Positions 1 through 9,822 of a stretch of DNA of 64,000 bases are shown here, one piece after another. The notes beneath the pieces were generated by a model, which was not told the DNA's origin, ran no database searches, and was given only the letters and a program-made list of their open reading frames with translations. Position numbers and translations under genes: made by a program. Position 1 is the first letter of the stretch. Every line of letters begins with the position of its first letter. Source of the DNA: Davidsoniella eucalypti (Eukaryota > Ascomycota > Sordariomycetes > Microascales > Ceratocystidaceae); NCBI GenBank assembly GCA_004009845.1, contig RMBW01000031.1, positions 62,001-126,000 on the forward strand. Reading direction: 5' to 3'.

Positions 1-993
1 GACTACAGGGTTATTTGCCAGAGTGACCTCCTAGGGTTAAATGCGATTTCGGTGCCTATCACGTATATCAGCCTAGCAATCACGCTATATCTGTCTGGCA
101 GTTTTGGGTTAAAGATAGGCTTAAGCATACTATAGGTGGTTGTTATGAAGTCATCATACTGCCAGCGAAAGTTATACTCTGGATCGAAAGCTCTGACGTT
201 GAAATTCTTCATCAAGAATCACCGTGTGTAGTATTGATATATATACTGTAGCACGGTTAACGGTTAACGCATTGAGCGGGTTTGCTATGACAGAACTATT
301 GCAAGTACAGTGCGAGATGATCAAAACATAGAAATCCTGGGAAGATTCATTGAAGGAATCTGTGAAAAGATAACGAATTGTACATACATATATATATGCT
401 CTTCAACAAGATCACGGCTTTCCTTGAATGGCAGTGCTATTGTGCCACTTCTCACAAATCACTAACTTGAATACGACGAAATCAAATACATCAGGGCTTT
501 TCTTTGTGAAAATGACACCACCATGGCAATAGTTATGCCGGTCGACGAGTGTTATACTACATACAATGATCACACACCAGAACCGATATTCCATGGAGAT
601 GTTGACTTAATTTATGAATTTTTTTATTATGAAATTTTTATCAGCTGATGGATAACTACTTTTGATGATTTTATCTGCAGGTACCAGAAGATGAGACTGA
701 CTGATCTTGATGCCACTTGAAGCCAGCTCTGAAGCTAGCTTTGGCCTATGCAAAACGCCTGATGAATCCGTTACTTGGTATGAACAACCTTCCCTGAACG
801 CCGGTGATAGATAATGAAAGAGAGAAAAAAACACTAATAAGAGTCATATTAGGGAGGTAAAAAGAGCAAAAGAACTGTCGTCATTCATGAAGAAGCGGTA
901 GCATGATTGACATCGATGTCAATGCATTTACTACCGCCCGTATTTGTTTTTTTTGGGCTACCTTTAACGAAAGGCAATGGTGAGCTGAGCCGT
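1..993. other. Left-edge spacer with possible degraded minus-strand gene
   Basis: No intact gene is supported here. Three minus-strand open stretches (834-607, 594-412 and 215-3) follow one another, each 60-75 codons long and fairly protein-like in composition. They include a Gly-Val-rich stretch around 530-480 and an aromatic, charge-mixed stretch around 200-120. Stops separate them, and I could not join them by consensus introns into one frame. They could be remnants of one decayed gene, or exons of a gene whose introns I misread. The 840-993 part is the 3' flank of the MET16 gene that ends at 994. A short tandem cggttaac lies at 255-270. Confidence 0.2.
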
Positions 994-1947
994 TCAGGCG
1001 ACGATGCCGTTAGGAGTCACCAACTGGGTGTAGTTGGACTTGCGGTTGTGGATGCCGCACTCAGTCTTGTTCTGACCCTTCCAGCGACCAGCACGCTCGT
1101 CTTCGCCCTCAGCAACGGGGGAAGTCGAGTGCCAATCGCCGATGGACTTGTAGCCACGGTCAAGCAGGGCGTTATAGGGTACATCGTTCTGCTTGATATA
1201 AGTCTGTACACGCTTGAAGTCCCAGCTAGCCAGAGGGTTGATCTTGACGATGTTGCGCTCCTCGTCAAACTCGATGACGGGGATATCACCACGAGCACCG
1301 CCCTGTGAGCGACGACGACCGGTCAGTACGGCTGAGACACCGAGAGTGGCGTAGGCGCGGTCCAAGGGCTCGACCTTGGCGTACCAGTCGTAGACGTCGG
1401 GGACAGTCTCGTATAGCTTGGCACCGTAGATAGCCTCGAAGTCAGCGACGGTCTCGGTGTTCTCGGGCTTGAAGATGTGAAGCCTGACGTCGGGGTACTT
1501 GGCTTGAACAGCGGCAATTAGATCGTACGTCTCCTTAAAGTGGTAAAGAGTGTCGAGGAAGAAGACTTCGGTGCGGGGAAGGGCAGGGTTGGACTTTTGA
1601 ATCTTGGACAGCATGTCCATGGTGACGAGGCCGGTTAGGCCGAAGGCGGTCGACTGGTACAGGCCGGGGAAGAGCGCTAGAGCAAAACGCAGAACGTCCT
1701 GGGCCTCCATGTGCTCGAACTGGGCGTTCAGATGGGCTAAATGGTCCTTGGTGAGGTGTAGCTTGGGAGCAGTTACGGGGCCAGTAGCCGAGGAGGGGGT
1801 AGAGCGGCCAGATGAGGATCTGGAGAGGTTCTCGGCCTTCTCTAGAGTGGAATCGGCACCGATGGCAGTGGAGGCTAGAGAGAGTGTGGACATGGACATG
1901 CTGACGTGAGTATCGTCGGTGATGCTGGGAACAGGAGACGCAGCCAT
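994..1947 (-). CDS. MET16: Phosphoadenylyl-sulfate (PAPS) reductase
   Basis: A single-exon gene of 317 aa. PAPS reductase reduces 3'-phosphoadenylyl sulfate to sulfite with thioredoxin, in cytosolic sulfate assimilation toward cysteine and methionine. Residues 1-60 are a Ser/Thr-rich, poorly conserved N-terminus. The PAPS reductase fold follows from about residue 65, with FGLTGLV, FLDTLYHF, LTGRRRSQGG and KSIGDWHST segments typical of fungal MET16. The catalytic ECGIH motif is complete near the C-terminus (Cys about residue 297), so the enzyme should be active. Length matches fungal homologues once the extended N-terminus is allowed for. The start is the first ATG of the open frame. A 12-bp perfect palindrome lies about 65 bp upstream (separate entry). 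The family call is firm. Confidence 0.96.
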   Translation of the reverse strand: MAASPVPSITDDTHVSMSMSTLSLASTAIGADSTLEKAENLSRSSSGRSTPSSATGPVTAPKLHLTKDHLAHLNAQFEHMEAQDVLRFALALFPGLYQSTAFGLTGLVTMDMLSKIQKSNPALPRTEVFFLDTLYHFKETYDLIAAVQAKYPDVRLHIFKPENTETVADFEAIYGAKLYETVPDVYDWYAKVEPLDRAYATLGVSAVLTGRRRSQGGARGDIPVIEFDEERNIVKINPLASWDFKRVQTYIKQNDVPYNALLDRGYKSIGDWHSTSPVAEGEDERAGRWKGQNKTECGIHNRKSNYTQLVTPNGIVA

Positions 1948-2012
1948 TGTGAAGAGAGTAAGGGTATGAGGTATCAGGTTGAAAGATCAAAGAGGAGGGA
2001 GTAGAGGGGTTA

Positions 2013-2024
2013 GTTGACGTCAAC
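2013..2024. promoter_or_regulatory. Perfect CRE-like palindrome upstream of MET16
   Basis: The 12-bp sequence GTTGACGTCAAC is its own reverse complement and contains TGACGTCA, the core bound by CREB/ATF-type bZIP factors in fungi. It lies 66-77 bp before the MET16 start codon, in the leader or proximal promoter. I infer bZIP control, but no binding is shown by the sequence itself. Confidence 0.4.
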
Positions 2025-2321
2025 GGCACGCGAGACAGTCAGAAAGATAGGTATGAGAGAGCAGTGGAGGGACAGTTGATGTACCCAATATAGCGGTTAA
2101 CAAAAGTTGTTGTGTATAAGTCAAGCGAGCAATGAGAGCAGAGAGATTGGCAACAGACCAGAGGAGAGATTGTGAACAGAAGAAGATGAGAAGAAGGGCT
2201 ATATGATATATGAAAGAGGAGAAAGAAGGAGAGACGAGAAGCGAAGTGTGTGAGCATTAGAAATAGAAATAGAAATATGTGTTTACCTAGCTTTGTATGG
2301 GTAGTAGGCGGAGGATTGAGC

Positions 2322-2381
2322 CCAGCATTTCTAATACTCGATCACGCAATAGGGGACCGGTTGCCGTCCAGCATTTCTAAT
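2322..2381. repeat. 14-bp direct repeat around a 32-nt insert
   Basis: The 14-mer ccagcatttctaat occurs at 2322-2335 and again, identical, at 2368-2381. The 32 nt between them are not A-rich and resemble nothing else I noticed in the window. The layout resembles a short insertion with a target-site duplication, but a simple local duplication is also possible. Confidence 0.5.
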
Positions 2382-4614
2382 CTACAATTAGGTAGACTTT
2401 AGCCACTAAAGATGTTTACTTTATTACTGAGATATTACATATTGCATATAGAGATACATAGTCTCATTCACTATTACAGTATTTCACTCAGTGTTTCCAA
2501 GGCTCAAGCTCTTGTCTTGGAATCTATATAAATCGATCTGTTTGTCCAAGGTGTATAAGTGTCCGATTTTGGTGTTGTGTAAGCCGGGTTTTTCTATATC
2601 AACTCCAGCAGTTGTACTTGTCAACAACAAACTCATCATCATATATATAGTCAACTACTTTCTGTATCTCCGCGAGCTTCCGACATTAGAAATCACAATA
2701 CTACAAGATAAAAACAAAAATCATAATGTTTGGAATGGAAATTCTCGCTGGGCAATTGCCTGGTATTTCCAAATCTGCTATCATATGGTTTCCCTTTTCG
2801 GAGCTCCAAGCGGGAAATTCGAAATTCGAGCAATTGCGCCATCGCCCACGTCAATTTTTTTCTTGCAAGCAAAGTCTCAGCGTTGTTTCTAAGGAAAGGG
2901 CCCCTAAAAGAAGAAGAAAAGCGGACCGGAGAAAGGAAAAGAAAACAACCGAGTCAGAAATCACGACATCGACGCTAATTCTTTCAAATTCTCAAGCGCC
3001 GCTTCTGATTGGCCGAGCTGGGGCGAATGGGGCTCGGCTGCGACGACAGGCAAAGTGAATGGGATAAATAGAACAGAAAGGGACCTTAGATTAACTTCGT
3101 TGTTTGATGCTCTGTAAGTCGAGGAACTTTAAATCGATAGGTCTATAAATCGACGGGTCTAGTATGGGGGAATGGGGAAAACCTAAGAAGGCTGCCATTT
3201 TGGTCGTGTGTGGATAACGGCAAGATCGATCCGAGTAGAGAAATCCCAGATGGTAACTAACTCGATGCTTCAGGCAGAGCTTCGAGCTGTGGTTCCCTTG
3301 GTCGAAATAACCCGATGAGAAGAATGCGGCTCTCTGGAAGCCAAGCTTACCTTGCATATATCTGGACGTGCTACAAAAACGTCGGTGAAGCATGCTTGGT
3401 CTCAAGGCCCCGGGTGTGTTTTGGTGCCTGACGACCAGCTTCCCTCGTTTCTCCGTACAATGTCTGCTGGTCCATTGATACGGGTTGATCTCCAATTCTT
3501 GCCACACCGACCTGCTATGGCGTTTGAATTTGGCCCGTCACATGTGTTGAAGAGTGAAGTAGCCTTGCAAAGCAATCATGTAATAGCTGGGGAATATGGC
3601 GACTTCAGACACGGCGATGTCATTACTATTATCACACCCGCCATCTCTCCTTTATTAGTCAGCTATATATATTTGACTGGGCAAGTTACTGAATCGCGGA
3701 TTTGTGAAGCTTTATTCCTTGTATATTACACGTGCTCCGTTTGTGTACATCTGCACAACGAAAATAGCTGGCTTTTCATCGCTTTTGTCGAATTCTTTAT
3801 AGATGCTATACATGCATTCCCTGCAACTAATATTAATACAGCAGAAAACATTCCGTTGGCATCTAGGCTCTATATGATACAATATGTATGTACTATTTAG
3901 AATGTATGGACTAGATGTATGACATAACCAATAATGCTATACTAATACAACGTCTATGCTCCATTTTTTATTATTATAGACAGGTTCTAGAGCCTCAACA
4001 AGCCATAAATATTGAGGCGGGGCAAGCAGTCAGAGTTGCACCAAACCAGTCAACCAGCAGTAAAAAGGACGGCAAAAAAAAGAGAACAAGAGAAGCTATT
4101 GAGCAATTAGAGTGCGAGGGAGACGAGAGGATCTGATTAAGCAGCAAGCCAGATTGTGAAAAAAAAAAAAAGCCTGCAAAGGCAGACTAAGCTCAGATTG
4201 GTCAAGCCAGCCTGCTATTCAGGCTCTGGGTCACCATATGGATTTGAGGAGATAACGTGGTACAAGGCTCCTAGCCAAAACCGCCTTTATTGTATTTTGG
4301 GATATCGTCATCTGGATATCTAGATTTCATTGTTTTGGTTTTCACATATTGGAAACCGAGCTTCGTTACATTTGTCTGCTAAGCACTTTCTTTCTTGAAC
4401 CTTCCCTCCATTATCGCTTTAACCCTATCTAGCACTAGTGTCGTCTAGGTTTTGCCTCGATCTGCCCGCGAAGCCAACTCTAGCGCTCATAGCGATATAA
4501 AATCTTTAAAGCAAAGAGACCGTACCCCACCAAAATCTGTCTTAGCTATAGGCCAGTAGCAAACAGAAAGGGAAGAAAAAAAAATAGATATAATAGCAGC
4601 CGACTGGATTCGCA

Positions 4615-6021
4615 ATGTCGGACCTGACCCTAACACCCTCTTCTGGAGGCTCGAAAGCCCCCCGTCCAACGCTCAAGGACTTCGGCCGCAGTAACTCGTT
4701 CCTCAAAGAACACCAGCAATACCGCGCGCCTGCCACCTCGGCCTCCGTAGCCCATCCCGGAATCGACTCCGTTGTCGAAACCCTTGACATGGCCGCCCCC
4801 AACCTGCCGTCCACCAAAAAGTACACCTTCAGCGGCATCCCCGCCGAGGGCCAGAGCGTCATCAACTCTGGCATTGAGCATAGCCTAAGCCATGAGGGAT
4901 GTGTGCCGGCTGCCGGCACTGCTGCTACCACCAAGCTCATTGCCACGCTCTTCTACCGTGGCGACGGCACGCCCAAGGTCGCTGTTGCTGCCCCGGCCGC
5001 CACGCTGGACGGCTTCCCGCTCGAGCCGCCGGTAATGGATGTTGCCGAATCACTAGACCACATCTACGGCTCGTACGTCTCGCCGCTGTGCACTGCTGCC
5101 TTCTTGCACATGATGTCATCGTTCCCGCTGCCCGCCGGCTCCTCGGAACTGGCTTCGTCCCATCGCTGCCTAGACAACATCGAGCGCCCGCGCGTTGTTG
5201 AGTTCACGCTGAGCCCGGCTCCTACGGGCGCGCTACTAAGCCTAGAGGACTTGCGCAAGCATGAGCAGATCTATACGTTTGAGCGCGAATGGAACGTCGA
5301 GGTTGTGCTACAGCACGAGTCGCTATGGCGCCACCACCCGCGTCTGGTCGTCTTCGACATGGATGCTACTTTGATTACCCAGGAAGTCATCGATCTGCTC
5401 GCTGCCACCATCACCGACCCTCCGGACTTGGCTGTCCGCGTTGCCGAGATCACTGAGCGTGCCATGCGCGGCGAACTGCAGTTCGACACTGCTTTCAAGG
5501 AGCGTGTCAAGCTGTTGACCGGCCTATCGGCGGATATCTTTGTGCAGCTTCGTCCCGTCATCGACGTTACCAAGGGTGTGCCGCAGCTTCTTCGCGCATT
5601 GCAGAGACTTGGTGTCAAAACCGCTGTTCTATCCGGTGGGTTCCTACCGCTGACTGGCTGGTTGGCTGGTGAGCTCGGCATCGACTACGCGCACGCCAAC
5701 GAAGTCGTCATCGATCCGGCCACTAAAAAGCTGACGGGCGAGGTACTGGGCAAGATTGTTGGCCCCGAGCGCAAGCGTGAGCTCCTCATCGAGATTGCCG
5801 AGAAGGAGAATATCGATATCTCGCAGGTCGTCGCCTGTGGTGACGGTGCTAACGACCTGCTAATGCTAGAGAAGGCAGGCTTATTAGGTGTTGCGTGGAA
5901 TGCCAAGCCCAAGGTCCAAATGGCTGCCGATGCCCGCTTGAACAGTGAGAGCATGCTGGACATGCTCTACCTATTTGGCTTCACGTCTGCTGAGATTGCG
6001 CAGTTGCTGGCTCAACGATAA
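4615..6021 (+). CDS. SER2: Phosphoserine phosphatase
   Basis: A single-exon gene of 468 aa. It hydrolyses O-phosphoserine to serine, the last step of the phosphorylated serine pathway in the cytosol. The HAD-fold catalytic half starts near residue 240. The nucleophile motif reads FDMDAT with Asp248 and Asp250, motif II is the VLSGGF segment, and the magnesium-binding GDGANDL motif is at 409-415. The N-terminal 230 residues correspond to the ACT-like regulatory region of fungal SER2 proteins, preceded by a Ser/Pro-rich leader. The residue before the motif Thr is Ala where Ser is common; both catalytic Asp are present. The start is the first ATG, 53 nt after an A-rich leader stretch. MET16 upstream is divergent and the next gene is convergent. 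Confidence 0.95.
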   Translation: MSDLTLTPSSGGSKAPRPTLKDFGRSNSFLKEHQQYRAPATSASVAHPGIDSVVETLDMAAPNLPSTKKYTFSGIPAEGQSVINSGIEHSLSHEGCVPAAGTAATTKLIATLFYRGDGTPKVAVAAPAATLDGFPLEPPVMDVAESLDHIYGSYVSPLCTAAFLHMMSSFPLPAGSSELASSHRCLDNIERPRVVEFTLSPAPTGALLSLEDLRKHEQIYTFEREWNVEVVLQHESLWRHHPRLVVFDMDATLITQEVIDLLAATITDPPDLAVRVAEITERAMRGELQFDTAFKERVKLLTGLSADIFVQLRPVIDVTKGVPQLLRALQRLGVKTAVLSGGFLPLTGWLAGELGIDYAHANEVVIDPATKKLTGEVLGKIVGPERKRELLIEIAEKENIDISQVVACGDGANDLLMLEKAGLLGVAWNAKPKVQMAADARLNSESMLDMLYLFGFTSAEIAQLLAQR

Positions 6022-6415
6022 ATTTGATGATACAAGGTTTCGGTGTTCGCACTTTGGGGAATATATTAAATGATAGATCTCTGCACAGTAGCATGCATAC
6101 AAAAATAAATAGAACAAAATCAACAACTCTCCACGCTCATGACTCTTAATTACAACAAGTAGTGTTTTCTGTTGAAACTAATTTGGCACGTTCTCCTTTG
6201 ACTGTGTCATACGATCACATACGGTTATAGCGCATATAGCTCCACGTCTGACATAACTTTTCAGGTGGAAGCTGTCCGATGTATATGGAGCAGCAGAGCT
6301 GAACTTGGGGGGCTGCTTTAACAGTTGATGATATTGTAACAAATGCTTCTCTCTTGTCTAAGAGGAATGAGAGATAGATATACGGTAACTGACGTATCGC
6401 GAAAAAAAAAAACAT
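6022..6415. other. Convergent 3' spacer
   Basis: 394 bp between two convergent stop codons. It is A/T-rich with an A-run at 6401-6411 and no open frame of note. It should hold both 3' UTRs and poly(A) sites. Nothing else is seen. Confidence 0.6.
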
Positions 6416-7192
6416 TTAAGGATAACCCTCCTTACCCCACTTGTTGTAACGCTCGTGGACATCCTATGTGTACCGTCAGTATGTTTCCTCATGTTACATG
6501 TGAGGTCACAAGTTAGTAGTACTTACGGCGGGCAGAGCCATGTTAGGCACGACGACGACGTTCAGGGCGCTGGGTGCGTCCTTGGGAGCCTGGCTAGCAT
6601 CGCCGCCGGGGTAGTACTGGTACTTGCCAGTGCCGGAGTTCTCCCAAGCCTGAGAAGCGACGGCGACGTGAGTCTCGGAGGTGGACTTGGTGGGGTTGGC
6701 ACCTGTAATTCAAGAGAAGAGTGACGTCAGTCAACACTGTGGTATATGGAGCGCATGGGCAGTTGTGTGTCGCGAAATTCTAGAACCCAGCAGCCATAGC
6801 CGGATACTGCCGGCGTAGTATCGGGATTGGACCGGGAATGAAGCACAGGGAGACTCGGCGTGCGCACGACGACAATAATAATCGAGAGGCAAAGAGAGGA
6901 AGGGATCGTTATTTACCAAAGTAGTAGCCGGCACCGGCCAAGGCAGCGGTAACAACGGCACCGAGGATCTAAGAGAGAAGAGTCAGCAGATCGTACGATG
7001 ACACAGCTAGCCTAGTAGCGCAGCATCGGCAAGCTCTAGATATTGCGACAGAAGCAAGCAGCTCGGGTGGACCATAGAGCTTACTATGACCTCGGGGTTC
7101 TTCTTGCTGTCCTTCTTCAGCTCAGCCTTGCTAATATCCGACATGCGGCGAGCTGAGGTAGACAGAAAACGACGGGCGACGTAGGACGACAT
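6416..7192 (-). CDS. Small single-pass mitochondrial membrane protein, possibly NDUFA4/B12D-like
   Basis: Four exons join in frame: 7192-7085, 6968-6917, 6702-6527 and 6463-6416. All introns have GTAAGY or GTAAAT donors and TAG/CAG acceptors. The product is 127 aa. Residues 1-16 are Arg/Ser-rich without acids, like a mitochondrial presequence (SSYVARRFLSTSARR). A Lys-rich stretch follows, then one hydrophobic helix at about 37-53 (ILGAVVTAALAGAGYYF). A hydrophilic tail ends in a YNKWGKEGYP-like segment. The KNPEVI-helix layout and the following Trp..KYQYYP segment weakly recall the NDUFA4/MLRQ (B12D) family of respiratory-chain accessory subunits; that family call is inference. The coding status is well supported by four phase-consistent exons. 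Confidence 0.75.
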
Positions 7193-9822
7193 GGTGCTTG
7201 TGATGGGTGTCTGATTGGACTAGAAATGGATGGATTTGAGCGCTGGAGGTGCAGACTAGATCTGAAGTAGAAATGACGAGGGACCAAATTCAATTGTTTG
7301 ATTTCATGGTATGATAATCTGCAATTCCGAGTGCAGGCCATAAATAAAAATAAAAATGGCTCTGCAAGCGCTATGATTGGTCAATGGGTGGTGCTGCTTC
7401 GGTGCCTCTAGTGTCGTCATGTTGGCCTGAAATACAGGGCAGCGGTCGCGCACTATAGGGTTATAGTTTCAATAATAGAGGGTTAATTGTAGCCGTAGCC
7501 TTGGCACACTAGCGAAGACATGTTAGCGCTGCGGATTTGTAACTATAGTTGCAATATCGGCATGTGCATAGTAAATGTTGTTAACCTTTTGGTCGAACAG
7601 AGCCGCTAGAAAAACAAAGCCTTGGTAGCAAAAGTGACTGTCAATTTAACCCAATACGGTTACTGGCTTGCTTTACATTTGGGTTCATTGACTCTTCTCA
7701 GTCTCGATTACAATTAGAGATACAAGCGGGCACAACCCTATTAGCCTTGATGGAAGACAAAGCTTGGCTGTTGCCATTCAAGACAGATACATACTGATAT
7801 TTCGAAAAATTCCCCTTCGTCGTGGGTTTTTAAGAGCGACCAGCACATATCATCAATGTTATTGATTTATTTCAGGATGCACCTTTTTGTGAGGCCTTGA
7901 GCCTGTTTCTTCCTCATTCTCACCAACGACTGCACACCCCCTTTTCTCTACACTTTTTCGAGATCGCTGGTCTCCCGAGCCTCATCTCCGCTGCTCAGAG
8001 ATTCACACTCACACTCGGAGGGCAACACTTTGAAGGTTCCAGTTGCCCGACATTTCCGGCTCTTCTTGTGTTGTGCTTTGCACTTCATTTGATCATGCCA
8101 AAACAAACCTGTGATAGCTTCTCCTTGAGTTGCTCCCTCACAATGAAAACACTTTGGGTTTCCACTGTGTTTTCCAACAACCCACCAGGGGGGCGGCTGT
8201 GGAGAAGGTTTAGCTTAATGCTGCTTGATTCCCGATCCTCCGACACCGACCTCGGGATAGTTGTCTCCTTGAGCACCTTCCTCGCACCCTGAGCACTCTG
8301 GTCTTTTCCTTTGCGTCTCAACCAACCTGCTAGGTGGACAGTGAAGAAACGAGTTTAGCCAGGTTAGCGCTGCTTGTCTTCTCCACTGCTCCCACCATGC
8401 GAAATTTGTTCTTGCTTTCTGTGTTTTTCTGTTTTGCTTTTTTAGTTCGGACCTCCATTATGGGGATTTTCGAGGACCATTAGGGTCTCTCAACGTCTAA
8501 CGATCCACTAGGGTCGGATCCACGTGATCCACATAAAGACGTAAAAGGTTAAATAAATAAATCATAGATGGCGCATATAAAGCATGGATACCGACCCAGG
8601 TATATCCAATATGGAAGGTCAAGTCGAAAGCGTCAGGCTGGTGAGCCGATTTTTGGTCAACCACGATAGTAACCTTGAGGTTACATCTTCATAGCTCTAT
8701 AGCTCCATCAGATAAATGAATTAAAAAATAAAATAAAAACCTTGAGGTTGTATGGCATAAGTCATTGACAAGTCTTTACATTTCGATTTTTATACAATCA
8801 GAGCGTTAATTCTTTGGATATCAATGAGATTTTGTGGACAGGGATATATGTATTTTCTGGGGTTTCTATTTTTCTATTTTTATTCTTTGTTTTTACTTGG
8901 TTTGGGTACAATCCACTTCTATTCAACTTTGATTTTAACTTTAACTGATAGAATGGTGCTCTTTATCGCATTTTGATCACTATGTACAGTTTCGTATATA
9001 GAAGCATCACCACTAACGAACAAAACTGAACCCAGAAAGAAGGACACTGTGTTTTCCTTCTTTATTTTGACGTACAATGAAAATCGAAGCAATCAAAAAT
9101 TCTTCCTTTTTGGTAGCTCAGAAAAAGCCTGCAAGCAAGGATCTGTGAGCGAAGGAAGGAGCGAGATGGTGCATGCCAAAGTGAGTGCAGTTATAGAAGC
9201 AAGCAACAGGTACAAATAGAAAGCAGAAAGTAAACAGCTGTATGAAGAAAGCACTTGGGAGCGAAATTGGCAAGATTAGATGAAAGTTAACAAACAAACG
9301 ACTGAGAAGAGCAAGGCCGAATAATGTTGGCTGGCTGGACTAGGCGTAATTTCCTCCGTTGGGACATAACAGTTAATTATCGTCGCGTCGCCGACTTTGA
9401 GCTTTATTATAGCCTCTTTTTAATTTTTTTTTATTTCAATCGTTGTACTGACGCCGCTGTTTGTCGCCGCCTACTTTTATTATTTTCCTGTATCTCGCTC
9501 ATTTTTGGGGTGTTGATTGTCACTTGCTTAGGGCAGCATAATTGTTCATAAGCAGTTGCCATTGTTCACCCATTGCGTAACGCATTGCTTTTTTTCTCCA
9601 GCTTTCTCTAAAATTTGATGATCGCCTATTAGTCTGCCATTCTTTTTTCTCACTTTTATTGTCTACCAAATTCTATCCTCGATCGACTTTTTTTCCGGCC
9701 CCTGACGCCAGTTCAATTCGCGTCCAACATCGATTTTTCGGTATTATTACATACATAGGCTAACTCGACGAACTGCTTGCTGCCTCTCGACCGACGTCTC
9801 GCCCACTCCCTCCCCCCCTATC
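7193..9822. other. Divergent spacer upstream of ERF2, no supported gene
   Basis: 2.6 kb with no convincing gene. Open frames at 7897-8292 (+) and 8321-8085 (-) overlap antiparallel and look like chance. Three copies of gatccac lie at 8502, 8517 and 8526, the middle and last flanking a CACGTG at 8521-8526. A short A-tailed insert bracketed by 12-bp direct repeats is at 8671-8749 (separate entry). From about 9400 to 9822 the DNA is T/C-rich, ending in a C7 tract four bases before the ERF2 ATG, consistent with a pyrimidine-rich promoter and leader. Confidence 0.5.
8671..8749 (+). repeat. Short A-tailed insert with 12-bp direct repeats (copy 1)
   Basis: The 12-mer aaccttgaggtt occurs at 8671-8682 and 8738-8749. 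The 55 nt between end in an A-rich tail (8723-8737). The core 8695-8722 matches 12734-12761 at 25 of 28 positions. The pattern of core, A-rich 3' end and flanking direct repeat is that of a retroposed short RNA. No internal pol III boxes are evident. Confidence 0.5.

Larger units (their letters stand above)
1948..4614. other. Divergent MET16-SER2 spacer, no supported gene
   Basis: 2.7 kb between two divergently transcribed genes. Overlapping open frames occur on both strands (the longest is 3352-3900 on +, with 3091-3507 on -), but none has recognisable motifs, splice structure or coding-like composition. A 14-bp direct repeat lies at 2322-2381. A near-tandem 16-nt duplication with the core aaatcga occurs at 3131-3162. 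A run of 13 A starts near 4159. The 60 bp before 4615 are A-rich and pyrimidine-poor, as in a leader. Confidence 0.5.

Noticed and set aside
3352..3900. 182-codon plus-strand frame in the MET16-SER2 spacer
   Set aside because: No recognisable motif, overlapping minus-strand frames of similar size, and A/T-rich composition at its end; not enough to call a gene.
7897..8292. 131-codon plus frame with a 78-codon minus frame opposite
   Set aside because: Neither has motifs or splice structure; the mutual overlap suggests chance.
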